Source of the DNA: Pseudoxanthomonas yeongjuensis
GTDB lineage: Bacteria; Pseudomonadota; Gammaproteobacteria; Xanthomonadales; Xanthomonadaceae
Reading direction: 5' to 3'
Assembly (NCBI RefSeq): GCF_010093345.1
Contig: NZ_PDWT01000001.1
Coordinates: 992,001-1,056,000 of the forward strand
Length of the DNA: 64,000 nucleotides
The notes under the pieces were generated by a model. The model saw nothing but the letters and a program-made list of their open reading frames with translations, was not told where the DNA came from and did no database searches. The position numbers were made by a program, and so were the translations under genes. Within the stretch, counting starts at the first letter, position 1; each line of letters begins with the position of its first letter. This document shows, one piece after another, positions 45,540 through 54,437 of the stretch.

Positions 45540-47323
45540 CCCTGGCAGCGAGCATCCGCGGCGATTTCATCCTCGCGGGCGGACCGCGGGCAGCGCAATG
45601 GCTGGCGCAGTTGTCCGGTTTCGAGGTCGAGCATGCCGCCGGTTCGCCGATCGCACTGGCCACGCGCGATTGCGTCCAGCGCGGTTCTTCCGCCTCGGGC
45701 GAGCGCTGGCTGGCTTTGGCCGACCTGGTCCAGGGAAGCCTGGAGGATGCCGCTGGCGACGTGGATGCCTTCCCACAGAAGGACTGGCGCGGCCGCTTCG
45801 CCTTCGCCGGCTGGCGCGACGACGATGCGGTCCTGCACGCGTCCACCGACCATTTCGGTTCGCTGCCGTTGTACTGGTACCAGCGCGATGGGCATTACGC
45901 CGTGGCCTCGGACCTGCGCCTGCTGCTGGCTGCGCCCGGCGTGCGGCGGGAAGCCGACCCGACCGCGGTCTATCACTACCTCAACTTCGCCTGCATTCCG
46001 GCGCCCTCCACCATCTGCCGCGATATCCGCCGGGTCGAACCCGGCACGCGCCTGGACCTGGGGCCGGATAGCAGCAGGCTCACGCGCTATTACCTGCCGG
46101 CCTATCCGGCCGACCTGCAGGGCAGCGACGAAAAGCTCGCGGCGGACCTGCGCGAGCGCATGGTCGCCAGCGTGCATGCTTTCCGCCCACAGGCAGACAC
46201 CGGCTGGGGCTGCTTCCTCAGCGGCGGCACCGACAGCAGCAGCATCGTCAGCATCCTCTCGCGACAGGGTGGCGCGCAGGTGCAGAGCTGTTCGATAGGC
46301 TTTCCCGAAGCCGGCTACGACGAGCTGGATTTCGCACGCATCACCAGCGAGGCCTGCGGCGCCAAACCGCACCTGGCCCAGGTCGACCACCAACGCGCGC
46401 TCGGCCTGCTCGACTCGGTGATCGAGGCCTACGACCAGCCGTTCGGCAATGCGTCCGCGGCACCGACCCTGGCCTGCGCCGAACTCGGCAAGGCGCAGGG
46501 GTTTTCGCAGATGCTGGGGGGCGACGGCGGCGACGAGATCTTCGGCGGCAACCAGCGCTACGCCAAGGACAAGGTGATGGAAAGCTTCTACGGCCTGCCA
46601 TCGCCGTTGAAAGCGGCGGCGCGCGCCGTGGGCAAGGCGCTCGGCGGCGGCAGCAACAACCTGCTCAACCGCATCGAGAATTTCACCAAGCGGGCTTCGT
46701 TGCCCAACCCGGACCGGTTCTACACCGACGATTCCTTTGCTTCGGATTATTACGAGGAACTGCTGACCCCGGAACTGCGCAAGCATGTCGATCGCGATGC
46801 CTCGCTGGAGTTCATGCGTGGCGTGTACGCCAAGGGCACCGCTGCCGAACCGCTGCACCGGATCATGCGCCTGGACCTGATGATGGCCATCGCCCAGAAC
46901 GATCTGGTCAAGGTGCATCGCGCGTGCAAGCACCATGGCATCTCCGCGCGCTTCCCCTACCTGGATCCGGTGCTGGTCGATCATTGCGGGCGCCTGCCCG
47001 CCCGCTACAAGGTACGCGGCCTGAAGAAGCGCTACCTGTTCAAGCAGGCCATGGCCGGCATCCTTCCCGAAGCGATCCTGAGCAAGCGCAAGCAGGGCTT
47101 CGGCATGCCGATCGCGATCTGGATGAAGACCGATCCCGCGCTGCAGGCGCGGGTGCGCGATGTGTTGCTGGACGACCGCACCCGCCAACGCGGCTGGATC
47201 AATCCGGAATTCGTCACCCGCCTGGTCGAACTGCACATGGCAGGCGGCTGGGACCACTCGGCCGCGATCTGGCAGTTGCTGGTACTGGAGTTGTGGATGC
47301 GGAGGTACATGGATGTCCAGTGA
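45536..47323 (+). CDS. Asparagine-synthase-like protein lacking the glutaminase cysteine
   Basis: This 595-residue protein has the two-part fold of asparagine synthase. The ATP-pyrophosphatase domain is intact, with FLSGGTDSSSIVS near residue 225 and LGGDGGDEIFGGN near residue 325. The N-terminus begins MTLAASIRGDF and lacks the Cys2 nucleophile (MCG) needed to take ammonia from glutamine. It could use free ammonia, take an amine from another substrate, or form an amide or ester by adenylation. It lies between two glycosyltransferases with overlapping ends, so it probably modifies the EPS precursor. Confidence 0.88.
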   Translation: MTLAASIRGDFILAGGPRAAQWLAQLSGFEVEHAAGSPIALATRDCVQRGSSASGERWLALADLVQGSLEDAAGDVDAFPQKDWRGRFAFAGWRDDDAVLHASTDHFGSLPLYWYQRDGHYAVASDLRLLLAAPGVRREADPTAVYHYLNFACIPAPSTICRDIRRVEPGTRLDLGPDSSRLTRYYLPAYPADLQGSDEKLAADLRERMVASVHAFRPQADTGWGCFLSGGTDSSSIVSILSRQGGAQVQSCSIGFPEAGYDELDFARITSEACGAKPHLAQVDHQRALGLLDSVIEAYDQPFGNASAAPTLACAELGKAQGFSQMLGGDGGDEIFGGNQRYAKDKVMESFYGLPSPLKAAARAVGKALGGGSNNLLNRIENFTKRASLPNPDRFYTDDSFASDYYEELLTPELRKHVDRDASLEFMRGVYAKGTAAEPLHRIMRLDLMMAIAQNDLVKVHRACKHHGISARFPYLDPVLVDHCGRLPARYKVRGLKKRYLFKQAMAGILPEAILSKRKQGFGMPIAIWMKTDPALQARVRDVLLDDRTRQRGWINPEFVTRLVELHMAGGWDHSAAIWQLLVLELWMRRYMDVQ

Positions 47324-48494
47324 GAAGCGACCGTTGCGCATATTGATGGTTCTGGAAGCGGCATACCCGGCCGAACAGGGCGGCGGCGCCGAGGCCCAGG
47401 TACGCACGCTGTCGCGCGCGCTGCGCGCGCGCGGCCAACGCGTCACCGTGCTGTGCATGCGGCGCGAATGGGGCCCGCAGGAACGGGTTTCCACGGTGGA
47501 CCGCGTGCCGGTCTGCCGCCTGGCCTATCCGCGCATTCCGTTGCTGGCCGGGCCGTTCTGCTGGCTGGCGCTGCTGTTCTTCCTGTATTCGCGCCGTGGC
47601 CGCTACGACGTGTGGCACGTGCACATCGCCCACCGGCTGGCCGCGGTCTGCGCGCTGGTCGCGCCCTGGTGGCGCGCACGCGTGCTGACCAAGGTGTCGG
47701 GCTGGTGGGAACTGGAGAAAGGCACGCTGGCGCCCGATGCCCGCCCGGTCAACCGCGTCGCCGGACTGCTGTTGCGGCGAACGGCGAAATGGCAGGCGAT
47801 CAGCCGCCGCATCGGCAGCACCCTGGTGGCGCGCGGCATCCCCGAATCGCGGATCGCCTATCTGCCCAATGCGGTGGATACCGAACGTTTCGCCGGCATG
47901 CGCCGGGTTCCTGATGCGCCGCCCAGATTCATCTTCATCGGCCGCCTGGAGGCGGAGAAAGGACATTCCACCTTGCTCGGCGCTTTCTCCGACATCAACG
48001 CGGCGCATCCGCTGGCGACGCTGCTGCTGGTCGGCACCGGCTCCATGGAAGACCAGCTCAAGGCCGAAGCCGAACGACTGGGCGTGGCCCGGAACGTGAC
48101 CTTCGCAGGCCACCGCGACGATATCGAAACCCTGCTGGCCGAAGCCAACATCGGCTTGCTGTGCTCGCGCATCGAGGGGCTGTCCAACGCCATGCTCGAA
48201 TGCATGGCTTCTGGCCTGCCGATGGTCGCCAGCCGCATCAGCGGCAACGAAGACTTCGTGCGCCACGGCGAGAACGGCTGGCTGTTCGACTACGGCGACC
48301 GCGCGCAGCTGGCGCAATGCCTGGCCACGGCCGCGTCGCTGGCCCCGCAGCAACGCATCGCCATGGGCGAGGCGGCGCTGGAAACCGTGCGCCGGCAATC
48401 CGGGCTGGACCAGGTCCTGGGCAAACTCATGCATCTGTATCGCGGCGAAGCGCATGAACTCGCGACCGCCGCAGTCTCCGAAAGGAGCGCCTGA
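47313..48494 (+). CDS. Family 4 glycosyltransferase
   Basis: This 393-residue GT-B glycosyltransferase has PAEQGGGAEAQVRTLSRAL at the N-terminus, an internal hydrophobic stretch near residues 75-90, FIFIGRLEAEKGHSTLL, and the donor site EGLSNAMLECMASGLPMVASRISG. The ATG at 47313 lies within the end of the preceding gene (11-base overlap). Sugar specificity unknown. Confidence 0.92.
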   Translation: MSSEKRPLRILMVLEAAYPAEQGGGAEAQVRTLSRALRARGQRVTVLCMRREWGPQERVSTVDRVPVCRLAYPRIPLLAGPFCWLALLFFLYSRRGRYDVWHVHIAHRLAAVCALVAPWWRARVLTKVSGWWELEKGTLAPDARPVNRVAGLLLRRTAKWQAISRRIGSTLVARGIPESRIAYLPNAVDTERFAGMRRVPDAPPRFIFIGRLEAEKGHSTLLGAFSDINAAHPLATLLLVGTGSMEDQLKAEAERLGVARNVTFAGHRDDIETLLAEANIGLLCSRIEGLSNAMLECMASGLPMVASRISGNEDFVRHGENGWLFDYGDRAQLAQCLATAASLAPQQRIAMGEAALETVRRQSGLDQVLGKLMHLYRGEAHELATAAVSERSA

Positions 48495-48497
48495 CCC

Positions 48498-50378
48498 ATG
48501 TGCGGAATAGCGGGCATGGTGGTGGCGCCGGGACAGGCGCCGCCTTCGCCGGAACTCGGACGCCGCATGACCGCGGTCATACGCCATCGCGGACCGGACG
48601 ACGACGGCCTGCACCACGACGAACGCGCGCTGCTGGGCATGCGCCGGCTGTCGATCATCGACGTGGAAGGCGGCCACCAGCCCCTGTACGGCGCCGAGCG
48701 CCGCGTCTGCCTCGTGTTCAACGGCGAGATCTACAACTTCCGCGAACTGCGCGCCGGCCTGGAGAAGGACGGGCACGTTTTCGCTACCCACAGCGACAGC
48801 GAGGTGATCCTGCAGCTCTACCTGCGCGACGGAGTGGCGGCGTTCGCGCAACTGGACGGCATGTTCGGCATCGCCCTGTGGGACAAGCGCAACCAGGAAC
48901 TGATCCTGGCCCGCGACCGCCTCGGCGAGAAACCGCTGTACTACGCCCACAGCCCGCAGCGCCTGCTGTTCGGCTCGGAGCTGAAATCGCTGCTGCAATC
49001 GCCGGACTGCCCGCGCGACGTGGATTCCGACGCGTTGCGCGCCTACCTGGCCTTCGGTTACGTGCCTTCGCCCAATGCCATCTTCAACGGCATCGGCAAG
49101 CTTCCGCCCGCGCATTACCTGCGCTATCGCGACGGGCAGACCAGCCTGCATCGCTACTGGCGTCCTTCGCTCGCCAGCAAGACCACGCTGGGTGAAGCGG
49201 AAGCCGGCGAAAAGCTGGAAGAACTGCTGGATCGCGCGGTGGCCAGCCGCCTGGTGTCGGACGTGCCGTTCGGCGCCTTCCTCAGCGGCGGCCTGGATTC
49301 CAGCACCGTGGTCGCGTTGATGGCGCGGCACCTGTCGCAGCCGGTCAAGACCTTCACCATCGGTTTCAAGGAAGCCGCCTACAGCGAGCTGGACGATGCG
49401 CGCCGCGTGGCCAGCCACCTCGGCACCGAGCATCACGAACTGGTGGTGGAACCGGATGCGGTGTCGCTGCTGCAGAAGCTGGTCTGGCATTTCGACGAGC
49501 CGTTCGCGGACTCCTCGGCGGTACCGACCTTTCTGGTCTCCGAACTCGCCAGCAAGCACGTGAAGATGGTGCTGACCGGCGACGGCGGCGACGAGATGTT
49601 CGGCGGCTACGACCGCTACCTGAAATTCATGAAACTCGAACGCCTGGGCGCCTTGCGCGGACCCGCGGCGATGGCGATGGGCCTGGCCGGCGCATTGCTG
49701 CCGAATCCGCGCGGGGACCGCTTCCAGCGCATCGGCGAGCGCCTGCGGCTGCCGCCATCGGAACGCTACCTGAGCGGCGTGGCCCTGATGCGCGCCGATA
49801 CCGCGCGCAGCCTGCGTCCACAGGCCGGTGGCAGCGACCATTTCGACCTGCCCCTGCTGCATGAAGCGGGCAGCGACCTGGGCGCCGGCGACTCCGCCCT
49901 GGACCGCGCGGTGGCCATCGATCTGCAGAGCTACCTGCCCGACGACATCCTGGTGAAACTCGATCGCATGGCCATGGCCGCTTCGCTGGAAGGCCGCTCG
50001 CCGTTCCTGCAGACCGACCTGGTCGAGTTCGCATTGAGCCTGCCCGACCATTACCGGGTGCGTGGCGACCGCGGCAAACACCTGCTGCGCGAGGTCGCGG
50101 GCAAATGGCTGCCGCCACGCGCGATCAGCAAGCCGAAACAGGGTTTCGCCATCCCGCTGGCCGAATGGCTGCGCGGGCCGCTGAGCACGCTGGCCGCGGA
50201 CACTTTCTCCAGCCGCGCCTTCCGCGAACGCGGGCTGGTCCAGCCGCAAGCCGCGCAATCCTTGCTCGAGGACCACCTGCATCGCAACATCGACCGCAGC
50301 GAGGCGTTGTGGCAGCTCCTGTGCCTGGAACTCTGGGCGCAGCGCTTCCTCGACCCGGCCACGGCGCAGGAGCACTGA
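48498..50378 (+). CDS. Glutamine-dependent amidotransferase of the asparagine synthase family
   Basis: This 626-residue protein starts MCGIAGMVV, so the glutaminase Cys2 is present, followed by RHRGPDDDG. The synthetase domain has FLSGGLDSSTVVAL near residue 265 and LTGDGGDEMFGGYDRY near residue 360. The length and pattern match the amidotransferase 1 family (TIGR03108) of exosortase-A EPS loci; housekeeping AsnB is usually shorter. It may amidate a uronic acid residue in the polymer, as known for asparagine-synthase-like proteins in some O-antigen loci. It is 3 bp from the previous gene. Confidence 0.9.
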   Translation: MCGIAGMVVAPGQAPPSPELGRRMTAVIRHRGPDDDGLHHDERALLGMRRLSIIDVEGGHQPLYGAERRVCLVFNGEIYNFRELRAGLEKDGHVFATHSDSEVILQLYLRDGVAAFAQLDGMFGIALWDKRNQELILARDRLGEKPLYYAHSPQRLLFGSELKSLLQSPDCPRDVDSDALRAYLAFGYVPSPNAIFNGIGKLPPAHYLRYRDGQTSLHRYWRPSLASKTTLGEAEAGEKLEELLDRAVASRLVSDVPFGAFLSGGLDSSTVVALMARHLSQPVKTFTIGFKEAAYSELDDARRVASHLGTEHHELVVEPDAVSLLQKLVWHFDEPFADSSAVPTFLVSELASKHVKMVLTGDGGDEMFGGYDRYLKFMKLERLGALRGPAAMAMGLAGALLPNPRGDRFQRIGERLRLPPSERYLSGVALMRADTARSLRPQAGGSDHFDLPLLHEAGSDLGAGDSALDRAVAIDLQSYLPDDILVKLDRMAMAASLEGRSPFLQTDLVEFALSLPDHYRVRGDRGKHLLREVAGKWLPPRAISKPKQGFAIPLAEWLRGPLSTLAADTFSSRAFRERGLVQPQAAQSLLEDHLHRNIDRSEALWQLLCLELWAQRFLDPATAQEH

Positions 50379-50379
50379 G

Positions 50380-51732
50380 ATGTGGATGCGCCTGCTGCTG
50401 GCGGTGCCGATCCTGTTCATGACGAACATGCTGCACGTGCCGTTCGAAACCGGCATCCCCGGCTTGAACATCGCCAACATCCTGTTCGTCCTGGTCGCCG
50501 GCGCGCTGATCGTCGGCGGGCGCAAGTACCGGCCACTGGAGGGACGCGGCCAGTTGACGACCCCGTTGCTGCTTCTGTTCGGCGCGCTGACCTTCGGCTT
50601 CGTGATGGCCCAGGCGACTTCACCCGGGGATGTCATGCTGGACATCACCTACCTGAAGAACCTGGTCTTCTACCCGTTGCTGTATTTCCTCTATCGCCGT
50701 TGCGGGCAGGGCCTGAAGGGCACTCGCCAGTTGATCATCCTGGTGATGGCGGTGGCGGCCATCGCCGGCCTGGAGGCCGTTCGCGAGGGTATCGACTACG
50801 GCTTCGGTTCGTACTCGGAAACGCACCGCGCCGCCGGACCCTTCGGTGAAGATTACGGCTCGTCCAACCGGGCCGGCGTGTTCTACGCCATGTTCCTGCC
50901 GATGTTCGTGGCCATGATCCTGTTCTTCCGCAAACAGAAATTCTGGCAGGTGGCCGCGATCGGCGGAGCGACGATCCTGATCGTGGCCATCATGGTCACT
51001 TACTCGCGCCAGTCCTATCTGATCGCCCTGGTCGGCATCGCCCTGCTGCTGCTGCGCCGCAACGTGGTGCTTGCGGCGTTGATCGGCGTGCTGATGCTGC
51101 CGGCGATAAGCTTCCTGCCGGAAGGCGTGACCCAGCGCGTGGCCGAGACCGAACAGAAGGACGCGGTGGGGAGCGAGAAACTGGATGTCAGCACCGCCAG
51201 CCGCTTCGAGATATGGGATGGCGCCATCGAGATGTGGAGCAAGCGCCCGCTGGGCGTGGGCCTCAACCGCTTCAAGGAATCGATCGGCGACTACGTCCCG
51301 CGCTATGCGGGTTACGACGCCCACAACATGTACGTGCTGATGCTCGCGGAATGCGGCTTGTTCGGCGTCGGCGCCCTGCTCTACCTGTTGTGGCGGATGC
51401 TGCGCATGGGCATGGGTTTCACCCGTGCCGTCCCAAGGTCCGACGCGGAAGCCAAGGCCCTTTCGCTGGGTTTCATCCTCGTGGTGATCTCGGCCGCCAT
51501 GGGCAATGTGTATGGCAGTCCGTTCTTCGAAGGTGCGGTGATGGCCAACGTGTGGATCTTGTGCGGACTGATGGAGCACTACATCGCACTCAAGCGGCGG
51601 GGCGCGGCGGCGGCCAGCGGAGTCGCGACGACCGAAGCGTTTTCCGTTCCCGCGGTCGCCTCGACGCGGATAGGCGAACGCTTCCCACTGGCCGCCAGGA
51701 TCGCGCCCGGTCGCTATCCCGGCCAGGAATAG
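50380..51732 (+). CDS. O-antigen ligase/Wzy-type polymerase
   Basis: This 450-residue integral membrane protein has about ten to twelve hydrophobic helices. The Wzy_C region includes MVTYSRQSYLIALVGIALL and a periplasmic loop with FEIWDGAIEMWSKRPLGVGLNRF and DAHNMYVLMLAECGL. It would polymerise lipid-linked repeat units in the periplasm. It is the last rightward gene of the overlapping series, and its stop lies 5 bp from the convergent YdcF gene with no terminator or REP between. Confidence 0.9.
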   Translation: MWMRLLLAVPILFMTNMLHVPFETGIPGLNIANILFVLVAGALIVGGRKYRPLEGRGQLTTPLLLLFGALTFGFVMAQATSPGDVMLDITYLKNLVFYPLLYFLYRRCGQGLKGTRQLIILVMAVAAIAGLEAVREGIDYGFGSYSETHRAAGPFGEDYGSSNRAGVFYAMFLPMFVAMILFFRKQKFWQVAAIGGATILIVAIMVTYSRQSYLIALVGIALLLLRRNVVLAALIGVLMLPAISFLPEGVTQRVAETEQKDAVGSEKLDVSTASRFEIWDGAIEMWSKRPLGVGLNRFKESIGDYVPRYAGYDAHNMYVLMLAECGLFGVGALLYLLWRMLRMGMGFTRAVPRSDAEAKALSLGFILVVISAAMGNVYGSPFFEGAVMANVWILCGLMEHYIALKRRGAAAASGVATTEAFSVPAVASTRIGERFPLAARIAPGRYPGQE

Positions 51733-51737
51733 CGCCG

Positions 51738-52499
51738 TCAATCGCTGGCGCCGGAGGGCTCCTGGTAGGCGTGCCAACGGTAGAACACCAGGCCTACGAT
51801 TTCGTGGAGCGCCATTTCCGATTTCAATACCGCATCGGTGGTGGGAACGAGCGCGCGCAGATTCTCGGCCGGCACATGCCGCCAGTCGGCGCCCAGCGAG
51901 CAGGTTTCGAAGCCCGCTTCGTGCATCGAATAGACCGCGCGGCGCATATGCATGGCCGAGGTCACCAGTTCCACCCGACGCGGCAGCTGCGGACGCATCG
52001 CCAGCAGGTTGTGGGCGTTCTCCCAGGTATTCCGCGAGCCCGACTCCACCCTGACGGAAGACGGATCGACGCCCAGTTGCGTGGCGTAATTGGCGATCAG
52101 CAGGCTTTCGGCAATGCGCCCGCGTCTGATCGTGCCGCCCGCGAAGACCAGCTCGCGCCCTGGTCGATCGCGCCACCAGTCGATGGCCTTTTCCGCGCGG
52201 CGACGGCTGACGATGTTGATGGCGCCGAAATCCCTGTCGTTGCGTGGCCAGCGGTCCAGGCCACCGCTCAACACCACGGCGGTCTTCGGCGGATCGCTTT
52301 TGCAGAACTGCGGGCGCGGCTGGTAGTACTCCAGCCAGTCGACCAGCAGGTTGGCGAACAGCGGCGTCATTGCGAAAACCGACAACGCCGCTGCCGTTGC
52401 ACAGGTCCAAAGGAACTTGCGTCCGCGCAAACCGGCGGCACGGCCGGCGACCAGTGCCAGCAACGCGAGAAGCAACCAGGTCAGCGGCGACAGGTACAT
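51738..52499 (-). CDS. YdcF family membrane protein (DUF218)
   Basis: This 253-residue protein has two N-terminal transmembrane helices (about residues 5-50), then a periplasmic DUF218 domain: AVVLSGGLDRWP, ELVFAGGTIRRGRIAE, ESGSRNTWENAHNLL and LVTSAMHMRRAV. Relatives such as ElyC and SanA act in envelope polysaccharide metabolism, with unknown chemistry. The ATG overlaps the flippase stop (ATGA), so the two are a unit transcribed towards the polymerase gene. Confidence 0.88.
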   Translation of the reverse strand: MYLSPLTWLLLALLALVAGRAAGLRGRKFLWTCATAAALSVFAMTPLFANLLVDWLEYYQPRPQFCKSDPPKTAVVLSGGLDRWPRNDRDFGAINIVSRRRAEKAIDWWRDRPGRELVFAGGTIRRGRIAESLLIANYATQLGVDPSSVRVESGSRNTWENAHNLLAMRPQLPRRVELVTSAMHMRRAVYSMHEAGFETCSLGADWRHVPAENLRALVPTTDAVLKSEMALHEIVGLVFYRWHAYQEPSGASD

Positions 52500-54049
52500 C
52501 AGCCGTTCTTCGCCTGCACCGGAGGCGTCGCACCGGTCCTGCCACGACGCAACAACAGGGCGCGAAGGCGCCCGTCCAGCGCCAGTGCGGGCAATACGTA
52601 CAACAGCAGCCAGAAGCCACCCGCCACGAACAACCGTGCCCACGGCGATGCCAGCCCGAACAGATCGGAGAACCCGACCGCTGCCAGGAACATCGCCGCG
52701 CCACCCAGTGCGATCGCCATCGCTCTGGCGTCCGGAAGCCGGCGCAGATCGCGCGGGCACATGGCGGTGATCGCCAGGCCGAGCACGGCATAGGCCGCGA
52801 CTGTCGCGTACACCGAGCCCATGATGCCGTAGACCGGAATAAGCCAGAGATTGAGCCCGATGTTCAGCAGCGCCACGAACACCGTCAGTCCCAGCAAGGT
52901 CATCGAGCGCTTGTGCAGCAGCAGGCCATAGCCGCCGATGTCGAGCAACGGGTACAGCGCATACATCATGCCGATCCATGCGAACACCGGCCCCGAAGCC
53001 GCCTTGTCGGCGCCGCTGATGGCCTGCACCGCTTCGCTGCCCACGCACCAGATCGCCACGCCCACGCCGATGGACGCATAGGTCATCGGGAACAATACTT
53101 TCGATTTGAGCTCGCGGACGCCCGAGGATCCCTGGGTTTCGTAGGTACGGTTGGCCACCGGGATGAACGATTCGGAAAGCGCGGAATTCATCAGCATGCT
53201 GACCTGCAAGGCAAGCGAATAACCGATGGTGTAGATGCCCACTGCGGCGAAATCGTCCAGCATCCCCTTCAGCATCAGCCTGTCGATGGAGATCAGCAGC
53301 ACGGTGGCGATCTCGTTGACCACCAGCGGCATGCCATAGGCCAGCGAAGCGCGGAACTGGCCGAAATCGACCAGTTCGCGCGAGAACCGCAGGTGCTTGC
53401 GCACCCAGTGCACGTAATACAACGCGACCACCACCGCTGCCAGCACCTTGCCGCCGTACGCGGCCAGCGCGGTGCGTTCCAGCGCCAGCACCGCGCCAAG
53501 CATCATCACCAGTTCCATCCAGCGCCACGACACCCGGGTGACCATCAGCAGGCCGGAATGTTCGCCTGCGCGCAGCAGCATCTGCACCAGGCTGACGAAC
53601 ACCATCAGGGGAATGGAAAGCACCGCCAACCACAGCACCGCCGAGAAATCCGCGCCGCCGAAGTAATCGATGCACAGGAATACCGTGATCGCGACCGCCC
53701 ACAGCGCCACCGACACCAGCATGGGCAGCAGGAAGAAATTGGTGGCGAAATGCTTGAGCCCCGCGCTTTCGCCGCCGTAGGGATAAAAGCGGATGATCGC
53801 GTGCTGGGCACCCAGCTTGGCCACCGCCACGGCGATCATCAACCAGGTCTCGTAATAGCCCAGGATGCCGTACTGGGTGTTGTCGAGCAGGCGGGTCAGC
53901 AGCGGGAACGAGATCAGCCCCGCCAGCATCACCAGCACGCTGGCCGACGAGTACCGCAGGTAGTGCGTGCCGATGCCGACCTTCCCTGGCGTGACCACTG
54001 CCGGCTCCGGCGCGGGTATCGCGGCGGAGTCGTCCGGGGGAATACTCAT
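52499..54049 (-). CDS. Wzx-like polysaccharide flippase
   Basis: This 516-residue integral membrane protein of the MATE/oligosaccharide-flippase type has about 12-14 helices: LRYSSASVLVMLAGLISFPLLTRLL at the start, VLLISIDRLMLKGM near the middle, and a polysaccharide-synthesis C-terminal region near KRSMTLLGLTVFVALLNIGLNLWLI. It should move lipid-linked EPS units across the inner membrane for the Wzy-like protein. It is transcribed against the main EPS genes from a predicted promoter at 54303-54275. Confidence 0.9.
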   Translation of the reverse strand: MSIPPDDSAAIPAPEPAVVTPGKVGIGTHYLRYSSASVLVMLAGLISFPLLTRLLDNTQYGILGYYETWLMIAVAVAKLGAQHAIIRFYPYGGESAGLKHFATNFFLLPMLVSVALWAVAITVFLCIDYFGGADFSAVLWLAVLSIPLMVFVSLVQMLLRAGEHSGLLMVTRVSWRWMELVMMLGAVLALERTALAAYGGKVLAAVVVALYYVHWVRKHLRFSRELVDFGQFRASLAYGMPLVVNEIATVLLISIDRLMLKGMLDDFAAVGIYTIGYSLALQVSMLMNSALSESFIPVANRTYETQGSSGVRELKSKVLFPMTYASIGVGVAIWCVGSEAVQAISGADKAASGPVFAWIGMMYALYPLLDIGGYGLLLHKRSMTLLGLTVFVALLNIGLNLWLIPVYGIMGSVYATVAAYAVLGLAITAMCPRDLRRLPDARAMAIALGGAAMFLAAVGFSDLFGLASPWARLFVAGGFWLLLYVLPALALDGRLRALLLRRGRTGATPPVQAKNG

Positions 54050-54274
54050 CGTGCGTCCAATAGGAGGAAATCCATTGCGCGCACCGGTCCGCCGGGCATG
54101 GCGCACCCATCGCGCGCGCTCAAGCCCGTATGCATGTCGACAGGCTCATCGCTCATTGGGAATCGTGGAAATGCCCTTCGAAAGCCCCGGGACGCCCTTG
54201 GCGCAGGCCTCCGGTGGACACGGAATGCGTCGCGTGATGATGTGCTCACATTTATCAACCGGACTTAAAGGCAT

Positions 54275-54303
54275 GTTTTAAAAGGGGTTTTTTGTGAACT
54301 CAA
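54275..54303 (-). promoter_or_regulatory. Sigma-70-type promoter of the flippase-ydcF unit
   Basis: Read on the minus strand, TTGAGT (54303-54298) and TAAAAC (54280-54275) are separated by 17 bp of A/C-rich sequence. The leader to the flippase ATG would be about 220 bases. The 388-bp gap is AT-rich here, unlike its surroundings. On the plus strand, TATAGA at 54369-54374 is a weak -10 candidate for the next gene. Confidence 0.5.
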
Positions 54304-54437
54304 TCTAAATATCGAGCCGGATTTCTGGCGAATACGTGAACTGGGTAGCGGCACGGGTAACAACGTTCTATAGACTTGCAAGCGGACAGGGGTGATCCAT
54401 CTATCAAAGTGCCAGCGGCCGACAGGAGCCGTTCTAG

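Noticed and set aside
48498..50378. Housekeeping asparagine synthetase (asnB)
   Set aside because: It is embedded in the EPS operon, and its length and motifs fit the exosortase-A amidotransferase group better.
47214..50648. A 1144-codon open frame on the minus strand opposite the glycosyltransferase and amidotransferase genes
   Set aside because: It is an antisense shadow of high-GC genes; it shows no domain motifs and has skewed Arg/Ala/Gln composition.
54341..54356. GGTAGCG resembling the ops/JUMPstart element of RfaH-regulated polysaccharide operons
   Set aside because: Only seven bases agree, and the element does not precede the main EPS operon.
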